A stretch of DNA of 64,000 nucleotides, taken from positions 90,873 through 154,872 of the forward strand of contig JASFYX010000009.1 in the NCBI GenBank assembly GCA_045046885.1, written 5' to 3'. Both the position numbers and the translations under genes were made by a program. Every line of letters begins with the position of its first letter. Position 1 is the first letter of the stretch. Below, piece by piece: positions 1 to 9,090 of this stretch. The stretch is from CG1-02-35-72 sp045046885. GTDB lineage: Bacteria > Bacteroidota > Bacteroidia > Flavobacteriales > Flavobacteriaceae. Under the pieces are notes generated by a model. The model was not told where the DNA came from and ran no database searches. It worked only from the letters and a program-made list of their open reading frames with translations.

Positions 1-594
1 AGGTGTAATACCAAATACACTCATTTTTTGTTGGTCTAACAACAACTGATATTCTTTTGTTTTACCGCCAACAACGGCCGCTTCTCTAACACCACTAATT
101 TGTTCTAAGTAAGGTTTTATGGTATACAGCGCCAATAACCTGAGTTCAATGGGACTTTTATTCCCTTCTAAAGAATAACCTGCGATGGGTAAAATAGAAG
201 GATTCATTTTTTCTATTACCAATTTTACGTTAGCCGGTAAATCTTGTTTGATTTCTGAAATTCTTGATTCTATTTGTTGTTGGGCAACATTTAAATCGCT
301 ACTCCAATTGTAAAAAGCAGAAATCTCACTACTACCTCTTGAAGTAACACTTTTTATATTTTGAAGGTTTTCACTTTTTTTAATGGCTTCTTCTATAGGA
401 CGTGTAACGGTAATCAACATATTTTCTGCTGGTTGATCACCATTGTCAGCAATGATTTTTATTTTTGGAAAAGTAACATTTGGCAGTAATTCTGTTTTCA
501 TATTTTGGTAAGCGTAAACACCCGCAAAAACAATAAGAAGTATAACTATAAGCAAGGGGTTTTTATACCTACTGTAAAAATTAAATTGTTTCAT
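1..594 (-). CDS. RND efflux pump inner-membrane permease, N-terminal part (cut by window edge)
   Basis: Reading leftward from an ATG at 594-592, 198 codons stay open to the window edge. The protein begins MKQFNFYSRYKNPLLIVILL, giving a first transmembrane helix around residues 13-31, followed by a periplasmic porter-domain start with ELLPNVTFPKI and TRPIEEAI, which match the first periplasmic loop of AcrB-type RND pumps. The C-terminal part lies outside the window, so the substrate class (drug or metal) cannot be judged from the TM4 residues. Its ATG overlaps the stop of the adaptor gene by one base (TGATG), which implies translational coupling in one operon with the adaptor, the TolC-like protein and perhaps the two-component system. 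Family assignment is firm and substrate is unknown. Confidence 0.9.
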   Translation of the reverse strand, partial: MKQFNFYSRYKNPLLIVILLIVFAGVYAYQNMKTELLPNVTFPKIKIIADNGDQPAENMLITVTRPIEEAIKKSENLQNIKSVTSRGSSEISAFYNWSSDLNVAQQQIESRISEIKQDLPANVKLVIEKMNPSILPIAGYSLEGNKSPIELRLLALYTIKPYLEQISGVREAAVVGGKTKEYQLLLDQQKMSVFGITP

Positions 595-1511
595 CAGTTT
601 AATTTTTTAGGATGGATGATATGCACTTGCGCTGTGTCCGATAAACCATAACCACCATTTGAAATAATTTTATTTGAAAGTTTTAACGCAGGATTTAGCA
701 ATTGAATAATTGAATCATCTTGATAACCTAGATTAACAAGTGTTTTAATTGCTGTACTGTCATTAATCATTTTCATAACCCAAAAATCGGTTTGTTCTTC
801 ATTAGCGTATAAAGCTTTTTTTGAGATAAAAAATCCGTTTTTAATTTCGCCATTAAGGCTTTTAACGGTTAGATTCATATCCTGAGCTAAAAATTGAAAT
901 TTTAAAAGCCGTACAACCCAGGGCTGCTTTTGATTAAACGAATTGTTTTGAGATAATTTTCTTTCAAATACACCATTAATTATAGTTCCGTTTGGTAATT
1001 TAACCTGACAAGAACTGTTTAATTTCACTTCCTCATTTAAAGGAACATAAGTGATTACTACTAAAGAATTTTTTTTAATATTTGTAGCTAAAACATCGCC
1101 TTCTTGAACATAATCACCAACCTGAAAATTAACGGCAGTTATAAAATTTGATTGATGTGCTTTAATTATTATGGGTGAAATATTTATGAGACTTTTATCT
1201 AAATTAGCGTGTTCTAAAGCGGCTAATTCCTTAGGTTTTATAACAAATAAAACATCATTATTTTTAACCTCTTGTCCCACCGAAATTTTAACTTTTTGAA
1301 TGACTCCAGAGATGGGACTTTTTACCGAAGTGGTATTTAGGTATTTACTAACTCCTTGATAAGTATGCCATAATTTCAAACTTTTAACAAATGGCTTTGC
1401 AAGCTCAACATCTGTTTTAGAATTGGTATAAGTATCGTTTTGTGGGGTCGCGTTTTTGCAATTAGCAAATAACAATAACACAAATAACCCTCCTAAATAT
1501 TTAATAGTCAT
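594..1511 (-). CDS. RND periplasmic adaptor (membrane fusion protein), lipoprotein
   Basis: 305 residues. The N-terminus MTIKYLGGLFVLLLFANCKN is a lipoprotein signal with the lipobox cysteine at residue 18, so the adaptor should be anchored by lipid in the periplasm. A biotinyl-lipoyl half-motif follows (SPISGVIQKVKISVGQEV, about residues 65-82) with its partner half near residues 120-145 (VGDYVQEGDVLA), then a beta-barrel region. Adaptors of this family link the inner-membrane RND pump to an outer-membrane TolC channel. It sits 3 bases after the TolC-like gene and overlaps the pump gene by one base. At 305 aa it is shorter than typical 350-400 aa adaptors, suggesting a short or missing alpha-hairpin. 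Confidence 0.85.
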   Translation of the reverse strand: MTIKYLGGLFVLLLFANCKNATPQNDTYTNSKTDVELAKPFVKSLKLWHTYQGVSKYLNTTSVKSPISGVIQKVKISVGQEVKNNDVLFVIKPKELAALEHANLDKSLINISPIIIKAHQSNFITAVNFQVGDYVQEGDVLATNIKKNSLVVITYVPLNEEVKLNSSCQVKLPNGTIINGVFERKLSQNNSFNQKQPWVVRLLKFQFLAQDMNLTVKSLNGEIKNGFFISKKALYANEEQTDFWVMKMINDSTAIKTLVNLGYQDDSIIQLLNPALKLSNKIISNGGYGLSDTAQVHIIHPKKLN

Positions 1512-1514
1512 AGT

Positions 1515-2789
1515 TTAATTATTTAAATAATTATAATCGTTTATAAGTTCATATAAATCTATTTTATGAAACTCATAATTCAATTTTGATTGGTTGTATT
1601 GGCTGATAACACTCAAATAATTTATAATGCTAACCTGTGCTTTTTGGACTTCAATTTTAAATAAATTAAGTATTTTTTTATTGGATTCTAAAAATTTATG
1701 TTCCGATTCTAAATTTGTTTTGCTTGCGATAATAGTATTTAACAAGCCATCTTTATTTATCTGAATTTCGATTTTTTTAAGTTGTTTGTTTTTTTGAGTC
1801 TTATCTATTAAAAGTTGTTGCTGTTGGGTGTTTATCTTTTTTTGATGACCATCAAACAAGGTGTAACTTAATTGTAAACCCGCACTAAAACCTATTTTGC
1901 GATTGATGTTGGTTAGACTAGTGGCATTTAAACCTGTATTGGTGTAAAATTTAATTTGAGGTAAATAATTATTGTTAAATATCTTTTTATTCAACTCAAA
2001 CCCTAAACTATCTTTTTTATAAGATTCTAAAAATAATGACGAACTATTTTCTGTAGTTTTGAGGCTAATCGGACTGTTTTCTAAATAACTTGAGTTGGTA
2101 TTGGTAACACCTGATGCTGCTTGCAATTGTTGCATTTTTATTTTAAGTGTAGCTTTTAGGCGTTCTAAATTTAAAGTTTCTGTCTGTAAACTGATTTTAA
2201 ATAATTGATAATCGGTAAGTTTATAAATACCTTTATTAGTTAAGGCTTTAATTATTTTTAATTGTGTTTTTAAAAATTTTAGATTTTGGAGGCCAGTGGC
2301 GTATGCTATTTGTTGTCGATAGGTTTCTAAATACAAAAAACTAATATTTTTTTTGATTAACAATTTTAAAAGGGCTTTATTGGTTTTTAGACCATTGACT
2401 TCTACTTTAATTTTAGATTTCAAGTTAGTTGTGACTTTTTTGTTTAAGATTGGTAATTCTGCATTTAAAAGCGCACTATAATTACCACCATTGGTAATGC
2501 CAACATCGTAACCAATCGCTTTATTTGATGGGTTTGTTGATACCAACTGCCCATTGTTATTAAAGTAAGGTGTAAATAAATAGTCGGCACTAACAAAAAT
2601 TTTTGGTTTGTTGTATTGCGCTTCTATTTTTGATATATCTAAATTTTTAAATTTTATTTGATAAGCTATATCATTTAAATTTAAATTGTTTTTATAAGCC
2701 TTCTCAATATAAAAATTCAAGTTGTTTTGAGCCGTTAATAGCGTAGTGAAAAACAACAGTATAGTAGTAAAATTGTAAAATAATCTCAT
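1515..2789 (-). CDS. TolC-family outer-membrane efflux protein
   Basis: 424 residues starting MRLFYNFTTILLFFTTLLTAQ, a Sec signal peptide probably cut after TAQ. The rest is rich in long amphipathic helices with two repeated blocks (around residues 25-225 and 255-420), the duplicated layout of outer-membrane efflux proteins. It is the channel partner for the adaptor and RND pump that follow on the same strand. The gap to the histidine kinase gene upstream is 54 bases and contains no convincing terminator, so it may be co-transcribed with the two-component system. Confidence 0.8.
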   Translation of the reverse strand: MRLFYNFTTILLFFTTLLTAQNNLNFYIEKAYKNNLNLNDIAYQIKFKNLDISKIEAQYNKPKIFVSADYLFTPYFNNNGQLVSTNPSNKAIGYDVGITNGGNYSALLNAELPILNKKVTTNLKSKIKVEVNGLKTNKALLKLLIKKNISFLYLETYRQQIAYATGLQNLKFLKTQLKIIKALTNKGIYKLTDYQLFKISLQTETLNLERLKATLKIKMQQLQAASGVTNTNSSYLENSPISLKTTENSSSLFLESYKKDSLGFELNKKIFNNNYLPQIKFYTNTGLNATSLTNINRKIGFSAGLQLSYTLFDGHQKKINTQQQQLLIDKTQKNKQLKKIEIQINKDGLLNTIIASKTNLESEHKFLESNKKILNLFKIEVQKAQVSIINYLSVISQYNQSKLNYEFHKIDLYELINDYNYLNN

Positions 2790-2843
2790 AAAATAAAGAA
2801 TTATGATACAAATTTAACCTTGGAATCTAAAGACTTTTTGAAG

Positions 2844-4088
2844 TTATATTAAAATAGAAAAAGTGAGTTTGCTGTCGCTTTGACTTACTTGTAATTTTAG
2901 TCCGCTAGCATCGGTTATTTTTTTAACAAGCGCTAAGCCCAGACCAACCGAATTAGAGTCAGTTCCAACTTTATAAAATCGTTTAAAAAGTTTGTCTAAA
3001 TTTAAAGATTGGCCATTGGTGGTATTTGTAATTTCAAAAGAATTAACAGTTGTTCTGACAGAAATAGCACCTTTATTTATATTGTGATTGATAGCGTTAG
3101 AAATTAAGTTGTTAATCAGAATATTGGCTAAAAACGGACTCATGTTTAATTTAAACATAGCCTTTAAGTCGGTTTCTACCTTGATATTTTTTGAAGCAAT
3201 AATAGTTTTAAACAAATCTAATTTTTGTTTGATAAGGTCTGATAAATCTACTTTTTCAACATCGGTAAATTGGTCATTATCAATTTTTGAAAGCAATAAT
3301 AAATTTTTATTCAGCTTGGTCAATTTTTTTATTTCTTGATAGCTTTGGTATATTTTTGCGTGGACAGATTCTGACAAATTGGTTTGCATCACTTCTTCTA
3401 AACTCATCAAAATAACAGCCAAAGGAGTCTGTAATTCGTGTGAAGCATTTTCTGCAAATTCTTTCAAATTGTTATAATCGGTTTGCAGTTTATTAATTAA
3501 TTGTGTCACAACTTGGTTTAAACTATCAAACTCATCAATATTTGTAGTGAGCAATTTTAATTCTTTAGGATGTTGCAAACTTATTTTTTTAATTTGGTTT
3601 AAATTGTATTCAAATTTTTTCCAAACAGAAGCAATCTGCCTTTTATTAATTACATACGAAAATGTAAACGCTAAAAACAACATAGTTAATAAAGGTAAAA
3701 TAATAGCCAATAATAGATCTTCGTTTTCTACAGACGATTGCCTTATTTTTAAAAGATAATAAGTGTCTTTTATCTTGACAATTGTTTGATATTCATAATA
3801 AAGTTCAACTTCATTTTCTAAATTATCTTTTAGATAAATTTGTTTATATTTTGATTTAATTTCAAAGCTATCCTTAATTTTTTGGGTTTCATAAAGTGGA
3901 AATAGTTGGGGTAAGACGCCTGATTTAGTAATTTCATTTTTAATCATAAATTCCTTTTCGGCTAATTTTTCTTTGGCATTTAGTAATATTACTTTACTAA
4001 TTACCACATAGCTTATAGAGGATATGACAACGAATAATATTAATATTAAACTTATATAATTTCGATTTATTTTTTTATTAAACTTCAT
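2844..4088 (-). CDS. Sensor histidine kinase (CusS/QseC-like)
   Basis: 414 residues with the ATG at 4088. An in-frame start 9 codons earlier exists but would lie deeper inside the response-regulator gene; the protein then starts MKFNKKINRNY and has a membrane helix at about residues 9-31 and another near 120-145, flanking a small periplasmic sensor loop. The H-box SHELQTPLAV carries the phospho-accepting histidine; the N-box NNLISNAINHN and G-box VGLGLALVKK complete the HATPase domain. The start overlaps the response-regulator gene by 11 bases, so the two are translationally coupled. Its position before a TolC/adaptor/RND set suggests that it senses an envelope stress or toxic compound and controls that efflux system. 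Confidence 0.9.
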   Translation of the reverse strand: MKFNKKINRNYISLILILFVVISSISYVVISKVILLNAKEKLAEKEFMIKNEITKSGVLPQLFPLYETQKIKDSFEIKSKYKQIYLKDNLENEVELYYEYQTIVKIKDTYYLLKIRQSSVENEDLLLAIILPLLTMLFLAFTFSYVINKRQIASVWKKFEYNLNQIKKISLQHPKELKLLTTNIDEFDSLNQVVTQLINKLQTDYNNLKEFAENASHELQTPLAVILMSLEEVMQTNLSESVHAKIYQSYQEIKKLTKLNKNLLLLSKIDNDQFTDVEKVDLSDLIKQKLDLFKTIIASKNIKVETDLKAMFKLNMSPFLANILINNLISNAINHNINKGAISVRTTVNSFEITNTTNGQSLNLDKLFKRFYKVGTDSNSVGLGLALVKKITDASGLKLQVSQSDSKLTFSILI

Positions 4089-4761
4089 AGTCTGTAAATT
4101 TATAACCCATACCATAAACAGTTTTTACATAATCCGAACCGTTTAATTCAGCTATTTTCTTTCTCAAATTCCGGATATGCGTATAGATAAAGTCGAAATT
4201 ATCAACCAAATCAATGGCATCATCCCAAAGATGGGTGGCAATGGCTTCTTTGGTGAGCATGCGGTTTTTGTTTACTATAAAATAGAGTAGTAATTCGTAT
4301 TCTTTTTTAGTTAAAGTTAACGGATTGTTGTTCACAAAAACTGTATTGGCATTGGTGTCAACGCTAATTTCATTAAAAATTACTTTTGAATGTCCATTGT
4401 AGTTTTTACGCCGTAGCAAGGCGTTAATTCTGGCGTTGAGTTCCGATAAATCAAAGGGTTTGGTAATATAATCATCGGCACCAAGATTTAAGCCTTCCAA
4501 CTTATCATCTAATGAATTTTTAGCCGAAACAATTAACACACCTGATTCAATATTTTTCGATTTTAAAAATTTTAGCAATTGCAAACCATTACCATCGGGC
4601 AACCCAATATCTAACAAAATGACATCGTAGCTATATGAAATGAGTTTATCTTCAGCTTCAAAATAATTTTTAGCCTGCGAGACTTTAAACCCCTGATCTG
4701 TTAAAAAAGTGTGTAACAATTTTGATATATCTATATCATCCTCTACAATCAGAATTTTCAT
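4078..4761 (-). CDS. OmpR/PhoB-family response regulator
   Basis: 227 residues. Receiver domain at residues 1-115 with the acidic pair EDD near the start, the phospho-accepting aspartate in VILLDIGLPDGNG (about residue 51) and the conserved lysine in ITKPFDL (about residue 101). The C-terminal winged helix (about 128-225) carries the TKKEYELL and DYVKTVYGMGYKF signatures of OmpR-type DNA binders. It is the cognate regulator of the overlapping histidine kinase and the likely activator of the downstream efflux genes. The 148 bases upstream are AT-rich and hold no other gene. Confidence 0.93.
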   Translation of the reverse strand: MKILIVEDDIDISKLLHTFLTDQGFKVSQAKNYFEAEDKLISYSYDVILLDIGLPDGNGLQLLKFLKSKNIESGVLIVSAKNSLDDKLEGLNLGADDYITKPFDLSELNARINALLRRKNYNGHSKVIFNEISVDTNANTVFVNNNPLTLTKKEYELLLYFIVNKNRMLTKEAIATHLWDDAIDLVDNFDFIYTHIRNLRKKIAELNGSDYVKTVYGMGYKFTDYEV

Positions 4762-4909
4762 AGTACAAATTTATTTAATAAATCTAAAGAAATTCTAAAG
4801 ATGCCATTTTAATATTTGCAATAGTTAATTATCAAACAAAAGAAATTGCTTAGCAACGAAAAACTAAGTATAATAATTGGCGAAAGCATTTGTAAATTAA
4901 ATCAAATAT

Positions 4910-5377
4910 TTATGGATAATATTTTTTATCCGTCTCAGCCAAATCAGCAAGACGCAAATATTTTTTCACACCATTTATAAAGTAAGTCAAAACAGCTTCG
5001 TTTGCTTTAAGTGTGTAGGGTATTTTAGTGATAGGTTTCTTAGTAATTTTCTTTTGAGAGGGTTCAATTTCTAATCTTACAGGAACTCTAGGGGTGCTGT
5101 AATAACCCATTAAAACAAGCGTATCTTTTTTAATATGGATTTCTAACAGAGTGCCTTTACCGTTAAAATAAAGAGAATCGGCTTTAAAGCTTTTAGACGT
5201 ATTCATTAATTTAAGGACAACATTAGTGCCTTTTACACCTGGCTGACCCCCCGTCCAATTATAATAGGTTTTGGTTACAATTTTAAATGGAAGCTTGTTG
5301 TTTATTTTACCAGATTTACAGTTTGTTAAAAAACTTAGTAGTATTAATCCTAAACCGAAATAAATAATTTTTTTCAT
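4910..5377 (-). CDS. Small lipoprotein of unknown function
   Basis: 155 residues. MKKIIYFGLGLILLSFLTNC is a lipoprotein signal peptide with lipobox LTNC (cysteine 20). The mature part contains several short beta-strand-like stretches and no motif that I recognise. The start lies 2 bases after the purF stop on the same strand, so it is probably the distal gene of a pfkB-purF-lipoprotein operon. Function unknown. Confidence 0.75.
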   Translation of the reverse strand: MKKIIYFGLGLILLSFLTNCKSGKINNKLPFKIVTKTYYNWTGGQPGVKGTNVVLKLMNTSKSFKADSLYFNGKGTLLEIHIKKDTLVLMGYYSTPRVPVRLEIEPSQKKITKKPITKIPYTLKANEAVLTYFINGVKKYLRLADLAETDKKYYP

Positions 5378-5379
5378 TT

Positions 5380-7272
5380 TTAATATGCACGTTTATCGTT
5401 ACCTTCATAGAAGTTTACAAAAGCTTTATTCACAACTTTTATACCACCTTTTGTTGGGTAATTCCCTGTAAAATACCAATCGCCTTCGTTTTTTGGGCAG
5501 GCTTGATGTAGATTTTCTATACTCTGATAAATAACTTCTACTTCGGCATTGATGTCTTCAGATTTTAATAACTGTGCTATTTTTGCAGAAACTTCTTCGT
5601 AAGTAAAAGGTGTATAAATGGCCTTTACAAAATTTTCTGAATTATTTTGATTTAAATTGTTTTTACATTTTTTATAGACGTCCTCTATAATAGAAAGTTG
5701 ATTTGTATCCTTTAATAGAGCAACAGCTGCTTTAAATGCAATGAAATTATCTAAGCGCGCCATATCTATACCATAACAATCGGGATAACGAATTTGAGGC
5801 GCCGAAGAAACAACGACTATTTTCTTTGGATTTAAACGATCCAAAATTTTAATAATACTCTTTTTAAGAGTTGTACCACGTACAATACTGTCGTCTATAA
5901 TAACCAAATTATCAGTAGGTTTTACAACGCCGTAAGTAACGTCATAAACGTGTTCTACAAGTTCATCTCTACTGTTATCATCAGCAATAAAAGTACGTAA
6001 TTTAACATCTTTAATAGCTATTTTTTCTACACGGGGACGTTCGGACAAGATTATGTTTAAATCGGCGGCAGATATATTGCGTTTTCCTTTAAGGATGGTT
6101 TCTAGTTTATGCTGATTTAAAAAGTCCTCTGCGGCTTCCGTCATCCCAAAGAAAGATGTTTCGGCTGTATTTGGGATAAAAGAAAAAACAGTATTTTTAA
6201 GATCATTTTTGATACTTTTTAGGACGTCTGTAAAAATTAAGCGTCCTAAATCTTTACGTTCTTTATAAATTTCGGCATCACTTCCTCTCGAAAAATAAAT
6301 TCGTTCAAAAGAACAAGCTTTTTTAGGAAGTTGCTCTTTAATTTGCTCAATACTTACAGCGCCATCTTTTTTAACAATGATGGCATGGGCGGGTTCTAGC
6401 TCTTTAACATCCTCAAAAGAAACATTAAAAACTGTTTGAATTACTGGCCTTTCTGAAGCGACTATAACAATCTCGTCATCTATATAATAATATGTGGGTC
6501 TTATACCTGCAGGGTCTCTAAATACAAAAGCATCGCCATGACCAATAAGTCCGGCCATAGCATAACCGCCATCCCAATTTTTAGAAGCGCGCTGTAAAAC
6601 ACGTTGGACGTTGAGCTCTTTACCAATTAACGGAGAAGCCTCTTTTTTACTGACACCTTTATTTTTAAATTTTTGATATAATTCGGCCACCTCATCGTCT
6701 AGGAAATGGCCAATTTTTTCCATCACCGTTACAGTATCGGTATGTTCTTTGGGATGTTGGCCAAGATCTACTAATTCTTGCAGTAATTCGGCAGAATTAG
6801 TCATATTAAAATTACCAGCAACAATAAGATTTTTGTGTTTCCAATTACTTTGTCTTAAAAAAGGGTGAACACTTTCTATACTGTTTTTACCAAAGGTACC
6901 GTAACGCACATGACCCAAATACAACTCGCCTAAATAGGGTAAATTTCGTTTTTGCCAATTGACATCTTCAGACTTTTCAGGATGCTCTTCCATCAAAGAG
7001 TTAATCCTATCGTTTATCTGTTTAAAAACATCTTGAATAGGTTGTGATTGATTAGAACGCACACGACTTATATAGCGCGTGCCAGGCATGTCGTTAAATT
7101 TAATACTAGCAAAACCAGCACCATCTTGACCGCGGTTGTGCTGTTTTTCCATCATAAGATACATCTTATTGATGCCGTAAAACGATGTGCCATACTTCTC
7201 TTTATAATATTCTAAAGGTTTGAGTAACCTAAGCATGGCTATGCCACATTCGTGTTTTATAGCGTCGCTCAT
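5380..7272 (-). CDS. purF: Amidophosphoribosyltransferase-type protein (PurF family)
   Basis: 630 residues. It catalyses glutamine + PRPP to phosphoribosylamine, the first committed step of purine synthesis. The class II glutaminase nucleophile is Cys9 (HECGIAMLRLL), preceded by an 8-residue propeptide that would be removed. The phosphoribosyltransferase domain shows the PRPP loop VIIDDSIVRGTT at about residue 460. The protein is longer than the ~500 aa E. coli enzyme because of internal insertions, a form I associate with Flavobacteriia. It follows the PfkB kinase gene by 34 bases on the same strand. A second PurF-like paralog elsewhere in the genome cannot be excluded. Confidence 0.85.
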   Translation of the reverse strand: MSDAIKHECGIAMLRLLKPLEYYKEKYGTSFYGINKMYLMMEKQHNRGQDGAGFASIKFNDMPGTRYISRVRSNQSQPIQDVFKQINDRINSLMEEHPEKSEDVNWQKRNLPYLGELYLGHVRYGTFGKNSIESVHPFLRQSNWKHKNLIVAGNFNMTNSAELLQELVDLGQHPKEHTDTVTVMEKIGHFLDDEVAELYQKFKNKGVSKKEASPLIGKELNVQRVLQRASKNWDGGYAMAGLIGHGDAFVFRDPAGIRPTYYYIDDEIVIVASERPVIQTVFNVSFEDVKELEPAHAIIVKKDGAVSIEQIKEQLPKKACSFERIYFSRGSDAEIYKERKDLGRLIFTDVLKSIKNDLKNTVFSFIPNTAETSFFGMTEAAEDFLNQHKLETILKGKRNISAADLNIILSERPRVEKIAIKDVKLRTFIADDNSRDELVEHVYDVTYGVVKPTDNLVIIDDSIVRGTTLKKSIIKILDRLNPKKIVVVSSAPQIRYPDCYGIDMARLDNFIAFKAAVALLKDTNQLSIIEDVYKKCKNNLNQNNSENFVKAIYTPFTYEEVSAKIAQLLKSEDINAEVEVIYQSIENLHQACPKNEGDWYFTGNYPTKGGIKVVNKAFVNFYEGNDKRAY

Positions 7273-7306
7273 AAAAAGAAAGTTTTAAACATAATTTATA
7301 GAAACT

Positions 7307-8233
7307 TTATCCCAATTCTATATCAAATTGCGTTAAATCTTTAAATTGTAAAAGTCTGTCATTAATAGCTTCTTGTGTTAAATTTTCCATTTTTTCAGTA
7401 CCAAATTTTTCGACACAAAAAGAGGCTAAATTAGAACCGTAAATAACAGCTTTTTTCATATTATTAAATGATAAATCTTGGGTTTTTGTTAAATAACCAA
7501 TAAAGCCACCAGCAAAAGTATCGCCGGCACCGGTTGGGTCAAAAACTTCTTCAAGAGGCAAGGCGGGTGCAAAAAACACATTGCCATTGTTAAAAATTAA
7601 AGCACCATGTTCACCTTTCTTAATAACAACATATTTGGGACCCATTGTGTGGATTTTATGCGCCGCTTTTACAAGCGAATATTCGCCACTCAACTGCCGT
7701 GCTTCTTCATCGTTTATGGTAATAACATCTACTTTTTTAATTACTTCTAAAAGTTCATCCAAAGTATTGTCCATCCAAAAGTTCATAGTATCTAAAACCA
7801 CTAATTTAGGACGCTTTGGCATTTGTTTTATAACGCCCATCTGTACAGCAGGATGCAAATTGCCGAGCATTAAAAATTCGGCATCTTTAAATTCTTCTGG
7901 TACAACTGGATTAAAATCGGCTAAAACATTGAGTTCTGTTATTAATGTATCTCTCACATTTAAGTCGTTATGATATTTACCGCTCCAAAAAAATGTTTTA
8001 CCTTCTTTTTTAATTTCAATTCCTGTTGTATCAATTCCTTTACTCTCTAATAAATCTAAATGTGATTGCGGAAAATCACCTCCAACTACAGAAACAATAC
8101 CAGATTTTATACCAAAGTTTGAAGCTGAAAGACCAATATATGTGGCAGCGCCGCCTAATATTTTATCGGTTTGACCGAAAGGGGTTTCTATAGCATCAAA
8201 AGCAACAGTCCCTACAATTAAAAGTTTACTCAT
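7307..8233 (-). CDS. PfkB-family carbohydrate/nucleoside kinase
   Basis: 308 residues. N-terminal GGAATYIGLSASNFG matches the PfkB substrate lid region, and the C-terminal signature DPTGAGDTFAGGF (about residues 237-249) holds the catalytic aspartate and the anion hole. The family phosphorylates sugars or nucleosides such as ribose, adenosine or fructose-1-phosphate. The pairing with purF on the same strand suggests a ribose- or nucleoside-related role, but the substrate cannot be read from the sequence. Its promoter abuts that of the divergent sufE gene. Confidence 0.85.
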   Translation of the reverse strand: MSKLLIVGTVAFDAIETPFGQTDKILGGAATYIGLSASNFGIKSGIVSVVGGDFPQSHLDLLESKGIDTTGIEIKKEGKTFFWSGKYHNDLNVRDTLITELNVLADFNPVVPEEFKDAEFLMLGNLHPAVQMGVIKQMPKRPKLVVLDTMNFWMDNTLDELLEVIKKVDVITINDEEARQLSGEYSLVKAAHKIHTMGPKYVVIKKGEHGALIFNNGNVFFAPALPLEEVFDPTGAGDTFAGGFIGYLTKTQDLSFNNMKKAVIYGSNLASFCVEKFGTEKMENLTQEAINDRLLQFKDLTQFDIELG

Positions 8234-8239
8234 TATTAA

Positions 8240-8269
8240 TTTGTTTCAAAAATTTTGTTCTTAACTTTG
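8240..8269 (+). promoter_or_regulatory. Promoter of sufE (TTTG-N18-TAACTTTG)
   Basis: A TTTG at 8240-8243 and a TAACTTTG at 8262-8269 are 18 bases apart, fitting the Bacteroidota consensus TTTG ... TAnnTTTG. The sufE ATG is at 8288. Confidence 0.65.
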
Positions 8270-8277
8270 CAAAAATA
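8270..8277 (-). promoter_or_regulatory. -7 box of the pfkB-purF operon (TATTTTTG)
   Basis: On the minus strand the bases read TATTTTTG, a match to TAnnTTTG. A TTTG lies 16 bases further upstream (8297-8294), inside the start of sufE. The box directly abuts the plus-strand -7 box at 8262-8269. Confidence 0.5.
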
Positions 8278-8287
8278 AGTTTTAAAA

Positions 8288-8707
8288 ATGAGTATCAAAG
8301 AAATACAAGAAGAAATTATAGAGGAGTTCAATATGTTTGACGATTGGATGGAACGCTATGAGTATTTAATAGATTTAGGAAAGAGTTTAGCACCTATTGA
8401 AACACAATATCAAACAGAAGATAATTTAATAAAAGGCTGCCAATCTAAAGTATGGCTTCATGCACACTTAGAGGCCGATAAAGTGATTTTTACCGCAGCA
8501 AGTGATGCTATTTTAACCAAAGGTATTATAGCTTTATTACTACGTGTTTTTTCTAATAAAACACCTCAAGACATCTTAGATGCCGAATCCTCTTTTATAG
8601 ATAAAATTGGTTTAAAAGAACACTTATCACCAACACGTGCCAACGGTCTTGTATCTATGATAAAACAAATTAAATTTTACGCCCTAGCCTTTAAGTCTAA
8701 AATATAA
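8288..8707 (+). CDS. sufE: SufE-family sulfur acceptor
   Basis: 139 residues. SufE accepts the persulfide sulfur from the cysteine desulfurase SufS and passes it to the SufBCD scaffold during Fe-S cluster assembly in the cytoplasm. The acceptor cysteine is in LIKGCQSKVWL (about residue 51), followed by the SufE fold pattern with SDAILTKGIIALL. Length is typical for the family. The next genes downstream are a SufT-like DUF59 protein and DUF2480, a small Suf-associated set; sufBCDS are not in the window. Confidence 0.93.
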   Translation: MSIKEIQEEIIEEFNMFDDWMERYEYLIDLGKSLAPIETQYQTEDNLIKGCQSKVWLHAHLEADKVIFTAASDAILTKGIIALLLRVFSNKTPQDILDAESSFIDKIGLKEHLSPTRANGLVSMIKQIKFYALAFKSKI

Positions 8708-8715
8708 AACTGTTG

Positions 8716-8723
8716 TATATTTG
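8716..8723 (+). promoter_or_regulatory. -7 box of the sufT-like gene (TATATTTG)
   Basis: TATATTTG sits 36 bases before the ATG at 8759 and 9 bases after the sufE stop, so the SufT-like gene probably has its own promoter as well as read-through from sufE. Confidence 0.55.
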
Positions 8724-8758
8724 CCCCTTATTTAGATTGATTATAAACAATAATTTGT

Positions 8759-9079
8759 ATGGAAGCTACTAAAAAAGAGGATTTGGGTGAAAAAATTGTA
8801 GAGGTTTTAAAATCTATCTACGATCCCGAAATCCCTGTAGATATTTACGAACTAGGCTTAATTTACGATGTTTTTGTAAACGAAAACAATGACATTAAGA
8901 TATTGATGACACTTACATCGCCCAATTGTCCTGTAGCTGAAACCTTACCTGTAGAGGTTGAAGAAAAAGTTAAGACTTTAGAAGCTGTAAACAACGCAGA
9001 GGTAGAAATCACTTTTGATCCACCTTGGACACAAGATTTGATGAGTGAAGAAGCCAAATTAGAATTGGGATTTCTTTAA
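8759..9079 (+). CDS. SufT/PaaD-like (DUF59, MIP18) Fe-S assembly protein
   Basis: 106 residues. A DUF59 protein with the hallmark YDPEIPVDIYELGLIYDV segment (about 21-38) and the conserved cysteine in LTSPNCPVAETLP (about residue 60). Members act in Fe-S cluster maturation or carrier steps. In Flavobacteriia this gene normally follows sufE and is annotated as a SUF-system assembly protein, which agrees with its place here 51 bases after sufE. Confidence 0.88.
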   Translation: MEATKKEDLGEKIVEVLKSIYDPEIPVDIYELGLIYDVFVNENNDIKILMTLTSPNCPVAETLPVEVEEKVKTLEAVNNAEVEITFDPPWTQDLMSEEAKLELGFL

Positions 9080-9090
9080 AATTAAAACCG

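Noticed and set aside
3547..3759. Plus-strand frames opposite the histidine kinase
   Set aside because: Antisense to a well-supported kinase gene, no motif and no promoter or ribosome-binding site.
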